A stretch of 64,000 bases of DNA from Prolixibacteraceae bacterium UBA1413 (lineage in GTDB: Bacteria > Bacteroidota > Bacteroidia > Bacteroidales > Prolixibacteraceae), in the NCBI GenBank assembly GCA_002304925.1, contig DBPT01000032.1:133204-197203 (forward strand), given 5' to 3'. A program made the position numbers and the translations under genes. The notes beneath the pieces were generated by a model that ran no database searches, was not told where the DNA came from, and worked only from the letters and a program-made list of their open reading frames with translations. Each line of letters opens with the position of its first letter. Positions within the stretch are counted from its first letter, which is position 1. Positions 19,301-28,448 of this stretch are shown one piece after another.

Positions 19301-19560
19301 CCTTTTCCACCCGCTGGATCGAAGATGGTTCTTACCTCAGGGTTAAGAATGTGGTGCTGAGCTATACCATCCCCAACGAGTTTCTCAGCTTCCGTAATGC
19401 ACAGTTTTACGTCGCCGGAAGCAACCTTTTTACCTTTTCGGATTACCTCGGCTATGATCCGGAATTCGGGTACTCACGCGAACCCGCAAGCCAGGGTATC
19501 GACTACGGCCTGACCCCCCATCCCAGGCAGTTCATTGTTGGAATTAAATTAGGACTCTAA
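16396..19560 (+). CDS. SusC-like TonB-dependent importer (SusC-2, cassette A)
   Basis: The chosen start gives a clean signal peptide (MKNKHSVRVSVVLLLLFSLF, cut near LQAQ) and 1,054 residues. The frame stays open back to an ATG at 16129, but those 89 residues look unlike protein and span the twin hairpins. A carboxypeptidase-regulatory-like domain (~30-110), a TonB plug (~130-270, VTNRSGDPGSGAVTLLRGTN, VTAAYGSKASNGLIIIET) and a barrel ending KLGL follow. It differs from SusC-1 in plug and barrel, so each cassette holds two distinct importers. SusD-2 follows 18 nt later. The counterpart is at 49058-52309. Confidence 0.94.
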   Translation: MKNKHSVRVSVVLLLLFSLFVRTGLQAQDSIKVTGVVVNGDNTPLAGVSIGVEGSFELPVVTDEKGRFSVVSPSGSHWLIVSPHTGYKDKRVYLNNMRELKIYLTPLDMVSGDDGINYLVGSLPRRNMIGAFSTLSTSDIRHTPAMSVDQFMQGLTPGMHVTNRSGDPGSGAVTLLRGTNSLNTTSQPLFIVDGIPMTPPGTFSSKLDGYRYNPLLGINVMDISKTTIIRDPAVTAAYGSKASNGLIIIETLDPSATETTIDVDLRTGVSLAPANLIPQMNAAQHKTLVNEVLYSSGLLDERIRYLYPNLFIQSDHEDYIDYQHDTKWQEMIFNNSMFTNFNVMVKGGDEIARYGLSFGYNDNKGIIKETGNNGYNLRFVSLLNIFTWLRMNASVSLNYNIARMKESAIVRQTSPILTALAKSPMLNPYQYDNEGKELTLLADVEELGVSNPLAVINNYEAKNTNYNFISTLGFEATLRKNLLLSTMFGLTFNVLKEQIFMPNRGMEHYYNFEAINVAKASNNSITALNNHTYLKYNQSFGNDHQFSSVTGINIMSNNYEFDWGLTKNAHENDQYRMLQEGTDNLREIGGENRLWTWASLLESLVYTYKDRYIATASVSLDGTSRIGKDAAKTLKIGGVPFGFFYSGGLAWRVSSEPFLRNLSWLEELKLRASYGISGNDDVGEANATRYYNSIKFRETVGLFPATYPNETLSYERVGQLNGGIDLSLWGNRWMVSADYFNSVTSDMLIYTPISSYLGYGYRPENGGKMENKGWEVATNARIVDRPAFKWDVHFTLSHVKNCITEIKGDKLVSDIPGGQIVNMKGSSANEFYGYIFEGVFATTAEALASGLVNNRNMAYVGGDVRFRDISGPEGVPDRVINEYDKTSIGSSLPEYFGGISTTLTWKRWALTPFVQFVSGNEVFNYVRYENEKMSGLENQSTHVLNRWQYEGQQTSVPRALWDDPIGNSAFSTRWIEDGSYLRVKNVVLSYTIPNEFLSFRNAQFYVAGSNLFTFSDYLGYDPEFGYSREPASQGIDYGLTPHPRQFIVGIKLGL

Positions 19561-19578
19561 CCAAAATACAGAAATAGT

Positions 19579-21432
19579 ATGAAACGGCTGTTAAAATATG
19601 CTCTGTTTTCCACTTTGTTTCTTTTTCCGGTGATGTTCTTCACCTCCTGCAAGGAGTTTCTGAATCCTGAACAGGAGCTGTCGGTGACCGAGGAGAAGCT
19701 GTTGAACGACTGGTACGAATACCGGTCGCTGGCCATGGGGATGTATGGCCTTCAGCAGCAACTGGTGGAACAGCTGCTTATCCTGGGTGAGCTCAGGGGA
19801 GATCTGCTCACCATTACCCCCAATGCCGACCCTGATATGGTGGAAATTTACAATTTCCGGATATCGGAAAAGAACAAGTATGCGGCACCCGACAATTTTT
19901 TCAAGCTGATTGCTGCCAGCAACAATTTTATCAGACTGCTGCAGCGGGAACACCCCGAGGTCCTCAATGCCCGAAGCGAAGTGACCAACTATGACCGCTT
20001 GTATGGCGAAGCTCTCTGCATGCGTGCCTGGGCTTATTTCAACGCCTCCCGCATCTACGGGAAAGTTCCCTTTATTCACGAATCGCTGGTTACCATGGAA
20101 GAGATCGAGGCTTATGTGGAATCACCCGGGACCTATACCGACAGCGTGAATATTGTCTTCGGGCGGAACGGATACCATAACGATACCCTTTCCACTGTGA
20201 GCCTCCAATTGGAAAAGAAATACTACACCCAGGAAATGGTGGTCAACTATTTCACCAATCAACTGGAGAAGGAGGTCAAGGCGGTCGGGGTTAACCACTA
20301 TATCGACAACAACGACATCACCTGGGAGGTCACCGTTTGGAACACCTATGCATGGCATGCTCTGCTGGGGCAGATGTACCTCTATCAGGGTAACCTGGCC
20401 AGAGCTGCCAGTCATTTTGAGTACATCACGAAAAACACTTCTGAAGATCTGAGGTATCATCTTGACGCCACTTTCCGGGATGCCAACTGGCGGAACATCT
20501 TCGGCAATGTCGACGTTAAGGAACATATCTTCACGCTGTGGTTTAACAAGGCCAATTTCCAGCAGAACCAGTTCCAGTATTTCTTTGAACCCATTGCTCC
20601 CCACCGCTATATGCTGAAACCCACACGTGCCGCCGTGATGTATTGGGAGTGCATCTTTGATAATTACACCATTTTAGAAAGCAACGACCCCTGGAAATCT
20701 GAAGTCCTCAATCCTGGCATACCGGGAGATTTTCACCGTGGTCACGGGGTTTCCTATGCCTACATCAAGGATGAGGTGATGCTAGATACCGAAAGTGTAA
20801 AATCGATGCTTTTGCTTAAAAGGGAAGAGGATATGCGGACGGCGGAAATAATGACAGCCGATTATGACACGGTGGTGTGGAAGTATTCCATTGGTAAGAA
20901 TAAATATGCCCAGGACGCCCATTTTCATATTTACCGTGCCGGGAATATCCATCTCTATCTGGCCGAAATTTACAACTGGTGGGAGGTGATGCAGGGGGGC
21001 ATACTGCGTACACAGCTGCCTACGGCTTTGAGTATCGTTAACAACGGGGCCCATTACAATCCCCTGAGTACACGGGCAGAACTGGGTGTTCGCGGCCGGG
21101 TGGGTTTCGGCGGAAACACTGATGGCATTAAGGTCTCCAATATCAACTACTTCCATCATCCCTACACCAATGAAATTGTCAGTTACAAAGATTTAACCGG
21201 CAACCTGGAAGCCAAACAGCTCTATTTTGAGGATCAGCTGGTTGATGAGCGGGCCCGGGAGCTTGCCTTTGAAGGGGAACGTTTTTATGACCTGATGCGC
21301 ATCGCCAAACGGAGAGGTGAACCCTCCTTCCTGGCATCCAGGGTATCGGCGAAATATCCTCCCGGACAGCGGGAGGCCATGTATAATTACCTGATGAATC
21401 CCGAAAACTGGTACATTAAAATCTTTGATTAA
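19579..21432 (+). CDS. SusD/RagB-like nutrient-binding lipoprotein (SusD-2, cassette A)
   Basis: The 617-residue protein has a lipoprotein signal ending FFTSC followed by KEFLNPEQEL. At this length it is about 130 residues longer than SusD-1; extra sequence lies around 180-260 and 350-430. The TPR-like N-terminal helices (LYGEALCMRAWAYFNASRIY) and the C-terminal signature DERARELAFEGERFYDLMRI near residue 560 identify the family. It is the last gene of cassette A and ends 43 nt before a bidirectional terminator. The counterpart is at 47105-49042. Confidence 0.94.
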   Translation: MKRLLKYALFSTLFLFPVMFFTSCKEFLNPEQELSVTEEKLLNDWYEYRSLAMGMYGLQQQLVEQLLILGELRGDLLTITPNADPDMVEIYNFRISEKNKYAAPDNFFKLIAASNNFIRLLQREHPEVLNARSEVTNYDRLYGEALCMRAWAYFNASRIYGKVPFIHESLVTMEEIEAYVESPGTYTDSVNIVFGRNGYHNDTLSTVSLQLEKKYYTQEMVVNYFTNQLEKEVKAVGVNHYIDNNDITWEVTVWNTYAWHALLGQMYLYQGNLARAASHFEYITKNTSEDLRYHLDATFRDANWRNIFGNVDVKEHIFTLWFNKANFQQNQFQYFFEPIAPHRYMLKPTRAAVMYWECIFDNYTILESNDPWKSEVLNPGIPGDFHRGHGVSYAYIKDEVMLDTESVKSMLLLKREEDMRTAEIMTADYDTVVWKYSIGKNKYAQDAHFHIYRAGNIHLYLAEIYNWWEVMQGGILRTQLPTALSIVNNGAHYNPLSTRAELGVRGRVGFGGNTDGIKVSNINYFHHPYTNEIVSYKDLTGNLEAKQLYFEDQLVDERARELAFEGERFYDLMRIAKRRGEPSFLASRVSAKYPPGQREAMYNYLMNPENWYIKIFD

Positions 21433-21474
21433 AAGGCGGCCATCGCTTTCCTCTTATTTTACGAATGTGTATAT

Positions 21475-21507
21475 AAAACAAGAGCCTGTATAACAGGCTC
21501 TTGTTTT
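21475..21507. terminator. Bidirectional terminator between cassette A and a T9SS gene
   Basis: A perfect 15-bp inverted repeat, AAAACAAGAGCCTGT / ACAGGCTCTTGTTTT, with a 3-nt ATA loop. Both strands end in T4, so it can serve the convergent SusD-2 (plus) and T9SS protein (minus, stop 17 nt away). Its core AAGAGCCTG/CAGGCTCTT recurs at 32159-32191. Confidence 0.9.
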
Positions 21508-21523
21508 ATGGGAAAAAGTGGTT

Positions 21524-24500
21524 TTACTTTCTGATCACCTTGTATTGGCCGATCACGTTATCGGCGTCACTGACAGTGATGAAATACATGCCTGATGGCT
21601 GGTTCCTGAGGGAAATCATCTCCATGTTGTTGCCGGCCACCCTGTCAAACAGGAGGGCTCCGGTCAGGTTAATGACCCTGACGCGGTTTCCGGCCTGCAG
21701 CCCCGTGATTTGGACTTCTCCGTCGGTCGGGTTGGGATAGACGCTGATTTCGCTTCTGATGATTTTGGCAGCGGTGTAGTCAAGTTCAAGCGCGTAGATG
21801 TTCACGATCTTTCCGTCGGCGGAGGTCACCTTCAGCACGTCACCGCGCATCAGTTTGCCCGACGGTTTGGCTACGCCGTTCTTGTCAAAGATGGCCATCT
21901 GGGCACCGAAGGCCGGGGTGAGCTGGGCCAGGAAAGCGCTGATGTCAGATTCTGCCATTGGCTTGGTAATCAATTTGCCAAGCTGGTCGACCGTGTACGT
22001 GTCGGAGAGGACATAGGCCAGATACGCCGTGGAGAGGAATTGGGTCCTCAGCATATCGAGGTAGTAGGTCTTGGTTACCTTGCCATCCTTGGAGGTCACC
22101 ACCAGCATGTCGTCCTGATAGAGGGCTCCCCTGGTCCGCTCCAGGCCGTTCTTGTCAACTACCTTGATGGTGGCGCCTCTGACCGGAAATACATTCCTGA
22201 GGAAGGAGGAGACTTCGGTTCCCCTGGGCACAAAGCTGATGAGCAATGTTGACTGGTCGACGGCGTAGAGGTCGGAAGTCACAAAGGCGTCGCTGTCTTC
22301 TGAATCGGGCACCAGCTGATAGCGTACCATGGTCTGTCCGTCTTCGGCCACTACTTCGAAATAGATGTCGTTGGTGACGATCACGTCAACGTAGGTGGTG
22401 TCAAAATTGAGTTTCTTGAAGGGCACCCAGGCGCTATTGCCATCAATCACGGTCAGGGTGGCTCCTTCGGGCACCACCACATTGGCGATGGCGTCAGCCA
22501 GTTTCGTTCCCTGCGGAATGAGATAAATACCTCCGGTGGTCACGTCCACGCTGATGAAATAGGTCGCCGAAGTGAGGATGGCGTTCGAACTCAGACCTTT
22601 CTCGGTCACATCGAGGGTATAAACCGATGTGTTGACGCTGTCGGCCGAAAGGACCTCGAGTTTGTCGCCGTTGACGAGTTTCTGGTTTCCGGTCAGGACA
22701 TTGCCGGCGGCATTCTTGAGTGTCAGGGTTTGTCCCGGATCGGCTTTGAGGATCCTGGTGAGGAAGTCGTCAACAGTCGTATTGGATTTGACCCCGCGGA
22801 GGGTTTCATCGGGTCCGTACCCTTCACTTACCTTGTAGGCAATGGAGTTGATGGTTGATTTATATACCGTAACCTCATTCATGAAGTGGCTGCCCAAACC
22901 CGAGCAGATCATCAGGATGTCCACAGGCCATCCGTAACCCCTGCTTACCCAGTATGGCCTGTCGGCATAAATCCATTCGCTATCGTCGTCGTTGGTACCG
23001 AAGGAACCCTTGAATTCGGTGTTCCCGCGGAAAATATGAGGCTTGCGGGTAAAGCTCTGGATCTGGTCGATGTTTCTGCCGTTCACGACTAAGTTGGTTC
23101 CGTCACCGCTTCCGAAGACGTCGATCAGGGTGAAGTCGTTGGGATCGCTGGCCGCTTTGAGACCCAGCTTGATGGAATCGTTGTCGATGCGGAAGAGGTA
23201 GTAGTTGGTACCATGCCAGCCGGTGAGGCAGGGGTTGATCGTTTCGCCCCACGGGTTGTAACCCGTTCCGAAGTCGACATCGGTTTTATAACCTCCCCAC
23301 CAGGGATGCTGGTTGGGATTTACCTGTCCGCCACCGCGTCTGTCACCAATCACGAAGACTTCGCCGGGATAGACGATCGGGTCAACGGCCGGGTCGGGTA
23401 TGACCATGGCAGGCTGGGTTTCCCAAGTGGCCTGATCTACCCATTTGTAGCCGGGAATGTATTTCAGGTAACGGTTGCCCCAGTTATCGGCGCCCGTCTG
23501 CATGGTAATGGCGTCGGCCGGATTGTAGACATAAGCGTATGCGAACATGTAGTTACTCATATCCAGCAATTGGTTGCCGGGATTCACCACTTCCATGTAA
23601 CTGTTGGCCCACTGGTCCCTGTACACAAATTCGGAAATGAAGGGATCGGCGAAATAGGGTTCCACGTCTTCGAGGGCTTTCTCCTTGTTCATGGTCACCT
23701 TGTAGGAGAGTTTGGTGATTCCGTCTTCTGCAGTGGTGTTAAAGATGGCGGTGCGGTCGGCCAGGGAACCTGCCAGGTTGGTGGCCCTGATGACCTCCAC
23801 GGTGGTGTTCAGCATCTCGGGTTTGGCAACCAGGGCAGGCATTCCGGCGACATCGGCGGGGATGCTGATGGTGTAATCATAGTTGGCTCCGCTGAATCCG
23901 GGAATGGTGTCCCCTTTCCACCCGAAAAATCCTTTCAGGGATTCGGGAACATCAGGCCAGGTAATGGCGCTCAGACGGGCGATTCTGCTGGGCACATACC
24001 GGTTGATCTTGATGAAGTATTCCTTCACGGATCCGTTCTTGGCAGTCACCTTCAGGCGGTCACCGTTTTTGAGGTCAGCCCTCTGCACCCCGTCGACAAA
24101 CTGGATTTCCCAGGAAGCCTGGGCAGGTTTCTCAAGGTATTTCAGAAGGGAGTCGACGCGGGTGTTGTAGCCGATACCTAGTATCATGTTGCCGGCCAGA
24201 ATGGTGTCAACCGCATGCCCGGTGGTGACGCCGCAGTAAGCACCCATGTTGACATAGGTTCCCAGGAACTGCTGACTGTTGTAGTTCATCGGGATTTTGG
24301 GCATCACGATGTTGTCGGCATCGGTCGGCGGCAGCACGTTGATCACGAATTTGATCTCCTGGAGTGTGTTACCTACGGCATAGAAGGTGATGGTGTCATT
24401 GGTTCGTGCCGAGGCATAGGCCGAGTCTTCCTTGGCTGCCGAAAGGGTATAGTACCATGCCAGACCAGGGGATTCCACGAAGTTGTCGAGGAAGTAGAAC

Positions 24501-25414
24501 TCATTCCTGACGCCCCAGGGCACCGTGATTTTCTTGTTGGGGATATCCACCACGGTAGCGGCGGTTTTACCCTTGAGGGATTCGGTGCTCAGGGTGAAGT
24601 TGCCATGATTGCCAATGGTCCAGAAGGGTTTTACCAGCGGATTCCATCCGCCCTGGGGGAACCTCAGGGGCAGCCATTCCGAGTCGGTAATGTCGACGCC
24701 AGCAATCCGGGTCCAGGAGTCAAGGGCATCGCCCGTTCCTTCGGTGACGGTGGCCTTACGCACCAGGATGCGGTTGCCGGTGGCACCGACGACCCCGGCG
24801 GCATCGGAAGCTCCGACTGATTTGAATGGACTGGTTTCAGAAGTATAGGCCGCATTGAAAGCATCCACAATGATGGAGTCCCTTTCCAGTTCAGTTTCCT
24901 TGAAATAATGCATGATGTAGTATGCGGCGCGGCCATTCCAGTTGTCCATCAGGTCCCTTCCATAGGGGGAAACACTGTCGTATTCGGCAGGAAAATTACC
25001 CCATTCGGTCGATTCAAAGTGAATCTGTAAATCGGCCTTGGCAAACATCTCTAAGTAGCCGGTCCGATTTCCGAGATAACGCTCGGGATCCATCGGCCAG
25101 ATGTTATAAACCTCGTCATCAACGGCGCAGATCAGGTAAGACTGCCCCGGTGCCAGCATCTTGTGGGGAAGACGAAGTCTTCTGTTTTCCCCAATACGGT
25201 TATCGTACCACGGAGCAGACCAGGGGTCATAGTTGCCTACCTCAAATTCAGCCAGATCAACAGTTTTCGTCCCCATGTTGGTGATCTCAATGTAGTTAAA
25301 CCGGGTGTCATCTCCTCGCATCTCGGTGAAGATCAGGTTCCGGTAGGGTTCCTGGGCATACAAAGCCCCGGAAATCACAAGTAGAAAAAGTAGAAGTTTT
25401 AATCTCATAATCAT
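21524..25414 (-). CDS. Giant T9SS-secreted lamin-tail-domain protein (copy A)
   Basis: The 1,296-residue protein has a signal peptide (MRLKLLLFLLVISGALYAQ; start at the first or third codon). A lamin-tail-like domain is at ~27-130 (LIFTEMRGDDTRFNYIEI), and cadherin-like beta-sandwich stretches follow to ~590 (ARLSAITWPDVPESLKGFFG). A second lamin-tail-like domain is at ~600-730 (FISEFVYRDQWANSYMEVV). Four tandem ~85-95-residue beta-rich repeats at ~865-1220 each end like LKVTSADGK...YALELD, and a T9SS sorting domain (SVYPNPTDGEV ... SGMYFITVSD) occupies the last ~75 residues. It is expected outside the cell or anchored on the surface. I see no catalytic motif; a scaffold, binding or adhesive role is possible. 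A paralogue of the same architecture is at 32206-36126. Confidence 0.85.
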   Translation of the reverse strand: MIMRLKLLLFLLVISGALYAQEPYRNLIFTEMRGDDTRFNYIEITNMGTKTVDLAEFEVGNYDPWSAPWYDNRIGENRRLRLPHKMLAPGQSYLICAVDDEVYNIWPMDPERYLGNRTGYLEMFAKADLQIHFESTEWGNFPAEYDSVSPYGRDLMDNWNGRAAYYIMHYFKETELERDSIIVDAFNAAYTSETSPFKSVGASDAAGVVGATGNRILVRKATVTEGTGDALDSWTRIAGVDITDSEWLPLRFPQGGWNPLVKPFWTIGNHGNFTLSTESLKGKTAATVVDIPNKKITVPWGVRNEFYFLDNFVESPGLAWYYTLSAAKEDSAYASARTNDTITFYAVGNTLQEIKFVINVLPPTDADNIVMPKIPMNYNSQQFLGTYVNMGAYCGVTTGHAVDTILAGNMILGIGYNTRVDSLLKYLEKPAQASWEIQFVDGVQRADLKNGDRLKVTAKNGSVKEYFIKINRYVPSRIARLSAITWPDVPESLKGFFGWKGDTIPGFSGANYDYTISIPADVAGMPALVAKPEMLNTTVEVIRATNLAGSLADRTAIFNTTAEDGITKLSYKVTMNKEKALEDVEPYFADPFISEFVYRDQWANSYMEVVNPGNQLLDMSNYMFAYAYVYNPADAITMQTGADNWGNRYLKYIPGYKWVDQATWETQPAMVIPDPAVDPIVYPGEVFVIGDRRGGGQVNPNQHPWWGGYKTDVDFGTGYNPWGETINPCLTGWHGTNYYLFRIDNDSIKLGLKAASDPNDFTLIDVFGSGDGTNLVVNGRNIDQIQSFTRKPHIFRGNTEFKGSFGTNDDDSEWIYADRPYWVSRGYGWPVDILMICSGLGSHFMNEVTVYKSTINSIAYKVSEGYGPDETLRGVKSNTTVDDFLTRILKADPGQTLTLKNAAGNVLTGNQKLVNGDKLEVLSADSVNTSVYTLDVTEKGLSSNAILTSATYFISVDVTTGGIYLIPQGTKLADAIANVVVPEGATLTVIDGNSAWVPFKKLNFDTTYVDVIVTNDIYFEVVAEDGQTMVRYQLVPDSEDSDAFVTSDLYAVDQSTLLISFVPRGTEVSSFLRNVFPVRGATIKVVDKNGLERTRGALYQDDMLVVTSKDGKVTKTYYLDMLRTQFLSTAYLAYVLSDTYTVDQLGKLITKPMAESDISAFLAQLTPAFGAQMAIFDKNGVAKPSGKLMRGDVLKVTSADGKIVNIYALELDYTAAKIIRSEISVYPNPTDGEVQITGLQAGNRVRVINLTGALLFDRVAGNNMEMISLRNQPSGMYFITVSDADNVIGQYKVIRK

Positions 25415-25476
25415 TCTTTTTAAAGTTGGTAAATAAACTATTCTTTTTAAAGTTGCTATATTATTCTTTTTAAATG
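25413..25476 (-). repeat. Three direct repeats at the start codon of the T9SS gene
   Basis: On the minus strand CAACTTTAAAAAGAAT occurs at 25428-25413 and 25455-25440, and a shortened copy, CATTTAAAAAGAAT, at 25476-25463. The first copy runs into the ATG at 25414. Spacing is 27 and 23 bp. A-rich leaders favour translation in Bacteroidota, so this may be duplicated initiation sequence or binding sites. Confidence 0.5.
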
Positions 25477-25858
25477 AACGCCAAACAACACAATTCTATC
25501 CCGTTAAGCATGACATAAAACTTTATTTTTTAGTCTCAGGCATCAAATATGCTAAATTGAGCGGTTCGACATTTTACCTGATCCTTATTTTTAGGTTCGC
25601 TTCAAATTTAATCATTTTTTTGAAAGTTTTTCACTACATATCCTGAAGTTTGTACCCTTATAGTTTTTTGTACAGGAAGAAAGTAAAGATACTATGTTTA
25701 TTATGAATTCCGATCTTTTGAATTCAGATTTTTTTGCTCAACAAAAAGGAATTGCAGGCCCACCTGATCAGCCCGGTAATCTGACCCTACATGTATTGCC
25801 TGTAAACAGCCCGTTTCCGACCGTATGATCCTAAAAGGAAAATGATTAATATTGCCGG
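25415..25858. other. AT-rich divergent intergenic region (444 bp)
   Basis: It separates the minus-strand T9SS gene from the plus-strand metallopeptidase. It holds the triple repeat next to the T9SS start and a minus-strand TAAATTTG box (25603-25610) matching TAnnTTTG, about 190 nt from the start codon. No convincing ORF or RNA gene is visible. The plus-strand promoter for 25859 was not identified. Confidence 0.5.
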
Positions 25859-28381
25859 ATGAACAGAATCGCAATATATCGTCATAATTTTCCCCGGATA
25901 TTGCTGACAGCAACCCTTCTTACGGTTTTAAGCATGGTTTTGGCTCCTGATATTTATGCCCAAAGCAAATGGCGGAAAGAGGCAGTCAGGGTTGATCCTG
26001 TGGTTTGTTACGCGTCAGAGGAAACCGGTCATGCGGCCGTCCCGCCGCCGCAGGAATTTATGAACCGCCTTAAATCAGCCCCGAAGAGTTCGGATATTGT
26101 CGTTAAATATATCAATTTTCCCGATTCCGCCAGGGAGGCATTTGAATATGCCGTCGGTATTTGGGAAACATTAATCAGCACTTCGGTACCTATCTATGTG
26201 GAAGCCCGATGGGAAAGACTAAACTCCGGCACGCTGGGCAATTGCAGTGCCAATGGGTTTTATGTTAATTTCGATGGGGCCCCCATGGCTGACACGTATT
26301 ATCCCGTTGCCATAGTGGAGAAAATTACCGGAAAGGAGATCACCGGCTCGGCAAATCCGGACATGACAGCACGTTTTAACTCCTCGGTGGCCTGGTATTA
26401 TGGAACTGACCTCAAAACTCCGGGCTCGAAATATGATTTTATTTCCACGGTACTGCATGAAATAGCCCATGGTCTTGGAATTACGGGTTTTTTTAATGTA
26501 AATGCCTCCACGCAGACCGGGTATTACGGGTATGGCAACAAATTGCCTTCCGTATTTGACCGTTGGGTGGAAGATTTCAGTGGCAGCAGGATTACCAATC
26601 AAACGCTGTTTAAAAATCCTTCGTCCGATTTGTATTACAAGCTGATCTCCAATCAGCTTTATTCCGGCAGTCCGGTCGCTTTCGGATGGAATTACGAATC
26701 CCGTCCAAGATTGTATGCCCCATCCACGTATAAAGACGGATCCAGTATATACCACCTGAATGATATCTCCTATCCTTATGGGTCGGTGAATGCCCTGATG
26801 ACCTCTTCGGCGGGCAGGGGGGAAGCGGTACATACTCCCGGCCCCCTTACCTCCGGGATTTTGGCCGATCTGGGATGGAAACACCTCTATTTCAATTTCC
26901 TCCCCCTGCACGACAGGGAAGAAATCCCGGATGCACTGAAATTTGCAACTGAAATCACCAGCGATCTCGGAATCCTGGGAAACAGCTGTTTCCTGATCTA
27001 TTCCATCGATAATTTTGAATCACATTCCGATTCCGTTGCACTGGAAAAGGGAGAAACAGAAAATGGTTATTCCGCAGTGCTTGATCCGGGCACCGAACCG
27101 GTCAGGATCCGTTATTATTTCACAGCCCGCGATACCATGAACCGGTCCTTCACCTGGCCTCCGGGAAGCCCGTCCGGTTCATTTTCGCTGACCCTTGGTC
27201 CCGACACGGTAAAACCCCTGATCCTCCATGACCCCGTCACGTTTGTCCTCTCTTCCTCCGGGAAGATTGATCTGGAAGCTGTGGTCACCGACAACCTGGG
27301 GGTCGATTCTGTTTTTGTCGTTTTTTATATCAACGGGCAGGAGCAGCCCGGCTTGAATTTGCTTGCCAACGGGGATAGCCTCTACAGGGGAAAATTCCCG
27401 CTGGATGGTTATAAGACCGGCGATACCCTCGGATATGTTGTGGTTGCCATCGATATTGCCGCAGGGAGAAATATTTCCAGATTACCGGCAACCGGGTATT
27501 TTACGGTAAAGGTGGAACAGGTGTTTAATCCGGTCATCACCTATTTCACTGATTTCAACATTCCCAATGACGATTTTATTTTGTCCGATTTTTCAATCAA
27601 CATCGAAGGCGGCTTTGACAATGCAGCCTTGCACAGTCCGCATCCCTATCCGAGTCCCGATACGGACGACACCTATTTTAATTTCACCACCATGCTGCGT
27701 TATCCGGTTATTGTTGTCGAAAACGGGAAAATGGCCTGGGATGAGGTGGTTTTGGTGGAACCGGGCGAGGAAGGCGCCGTTTTCGGCGGGGATGAGTTTT
27801 GGGATTATGTCATCGTTGAAGCCAGCAAAGATTTTGGTATGAGTTGGCTACCGCTTCAGGACGGCTATGATTCGGGCAGCATCCCAATGTGGAAATCGGC
27901 TTATAACCAGCGGATTGTCGGAAACAACTCAATTACCATAGGCAATAAGGATTTGTTTGTAAGGCGCGAAATCCTGCTCACCGAAAACGGAAATTTCACG
28001 GCGGGGGATACCCTTCTGATCAGGTTCCGGCTCCTTTCCGATCCCTATGCGCACGGTTGGGGCTGGGCCATCGACAACCTGGAAATTCAGCAAAACCTTA
28101 CTTCCCCGGGAATGACCACCCTGCCGCCTTCAAATTTTCTGGTGTGGCCCAATCCTGTTGAAAATTATGTTAATTTTTCGGTGGATATCCCTGGATATCC
28201 TTCTGATTATGTGGTGCAAATCCTGGATATGGCAGGCAGGCCGCTGGCTTCCCATTCGATTGATCAAAGCCGGGGGGAAGTGATTCGGTTTGATATTCGT
28301 CACCTGAAGGCAGGATTCTATCTTATTCACCTGACAGAAAAGGGCAAAACCCTTTTCATCCGGAAAGTGGTCAAACTGTAG
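25859..28381 (+). CDS. T9SS-secreted zinc metallopeptidase
   Basis: The 840-residue protein has an N-terminal signal (TATLLTVLSMVLAPDIYAQ). Its zinc-binding motif is HEIAHGLGITGF at ~200-211 (HExxH plus GxG), and the surrounding text (YDFISTVLHEIAHGLG) is typical of secreted Bacteroidota zincins. The eleventh motif position is Gly, not the His or Asp of classic metzincins, so the third ligand must come from elsewhere. Beta-sandwich stretches follow (~450-760), and a T9SS sorting domain ends it (VWPNPVENYVNF ... AGFYLIHLTEKGKT, ~765-840). The role could be digestion of protein attached to the target material, or processing of surface proteins. It is a single gene flanked by minus-strand genes. 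Confidence 0.85.
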   Translation: MNRIAIYRHNFPRILLTATLLTVLSMVLAPDIYAQSKWRKEAVRVDPVVCYASEETGHAAVPPPQEFMNRLKSAPKSSDIVVKYINFPDSAREAFEYAVGIWETLISTSVPIYVEARWERLNSGTLGNCSANGFYVNFDGAPMADTYYPVAIVEKITGKEITGSANPDMTARFNSSVAWYYGTDLKTPGSKYDFISTVLHEIAHGLGITGFFNVNASTQTGYYGYGNKLPSVFDRWVEDFSGSRITNQTLFKNPSSDLYYKLISNQLYSGSPVAFGWNYESRPRLYAPSTYKDGSSIYHLNDISYPYGSVNALMTSSAGRGEAVHTPGPLTSGILADLGWKHLYFNFLPLHDREEIPDALKFATEITSDLGILGNSCFLIYSIDNFESHSDSVALEKGETENGYSAVLDPGTEPVRIRYYFTARDTMNRSFTWPPGSPSGSFSLTLGPDTVKPLILHDPVTFVLSSSGKIDLEAVVTDNLGVDSVFVVFYINGQEQPGLNLLANGDSLYRGKFPLDGYKTGDTLGYVVVAIDIAAGRNISRLPATGYFTVKVEQVFNPVITYFTDFNIPNDDFILSDFSINIEGGFDNAALHSPHPYPSPDTDDTYFNFTTMLRYPVIVVENGKMAWDEVVLVEPGEEGAVFGGDEFWDYVIVEASKDFGMSWLPLQDGYDSGSIPMWKSAYNQRIVGNNSITIGNKDLFVRREILLTENGNFTAGDTLLIRFRLLSDPYAHGWGWAIDNLEIQQNLTSPGMTTLPPSNFLVWPNPVENYVNFSVDIPGYPSDYVVQILDMAGRPLASHSIDQSRGEVIRFDIRHLKAGFYLIHLTEKGKTLFIRKVVKL

Positions 28382-28448
28382 TTCTTGTCAGGTGATGCAC
28401 CCGCTGTTGCTGTTCAGGCATAAGGAAATATAAAGTACATTCCGCCAG

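Larger units (their letters stand above)
5931..21432 (+). repeat. Cassette A: first copy of a duplicated seven-gene FAS1/SusCD cassette
   Basis: The gene order FAS1-1, SusC-1, SusD-1, FAS1-2, FAS1-3, SusC-2, SusD-2 is repeated gene for gene on the other strand at 47105-62543. Each protein is clearly closest to its positional counterpart, for example FAS1-1 ELTGYDDILDVSGTYTVFAP here against ELTGYDTIINVSGSYTVFAP there. Gene gaps are 2-44 nt apart from a 279-nt gap before SusC-2. The copies are diverged, so the duplication is old or the copies were acquired separately. Confidence 0.85.
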
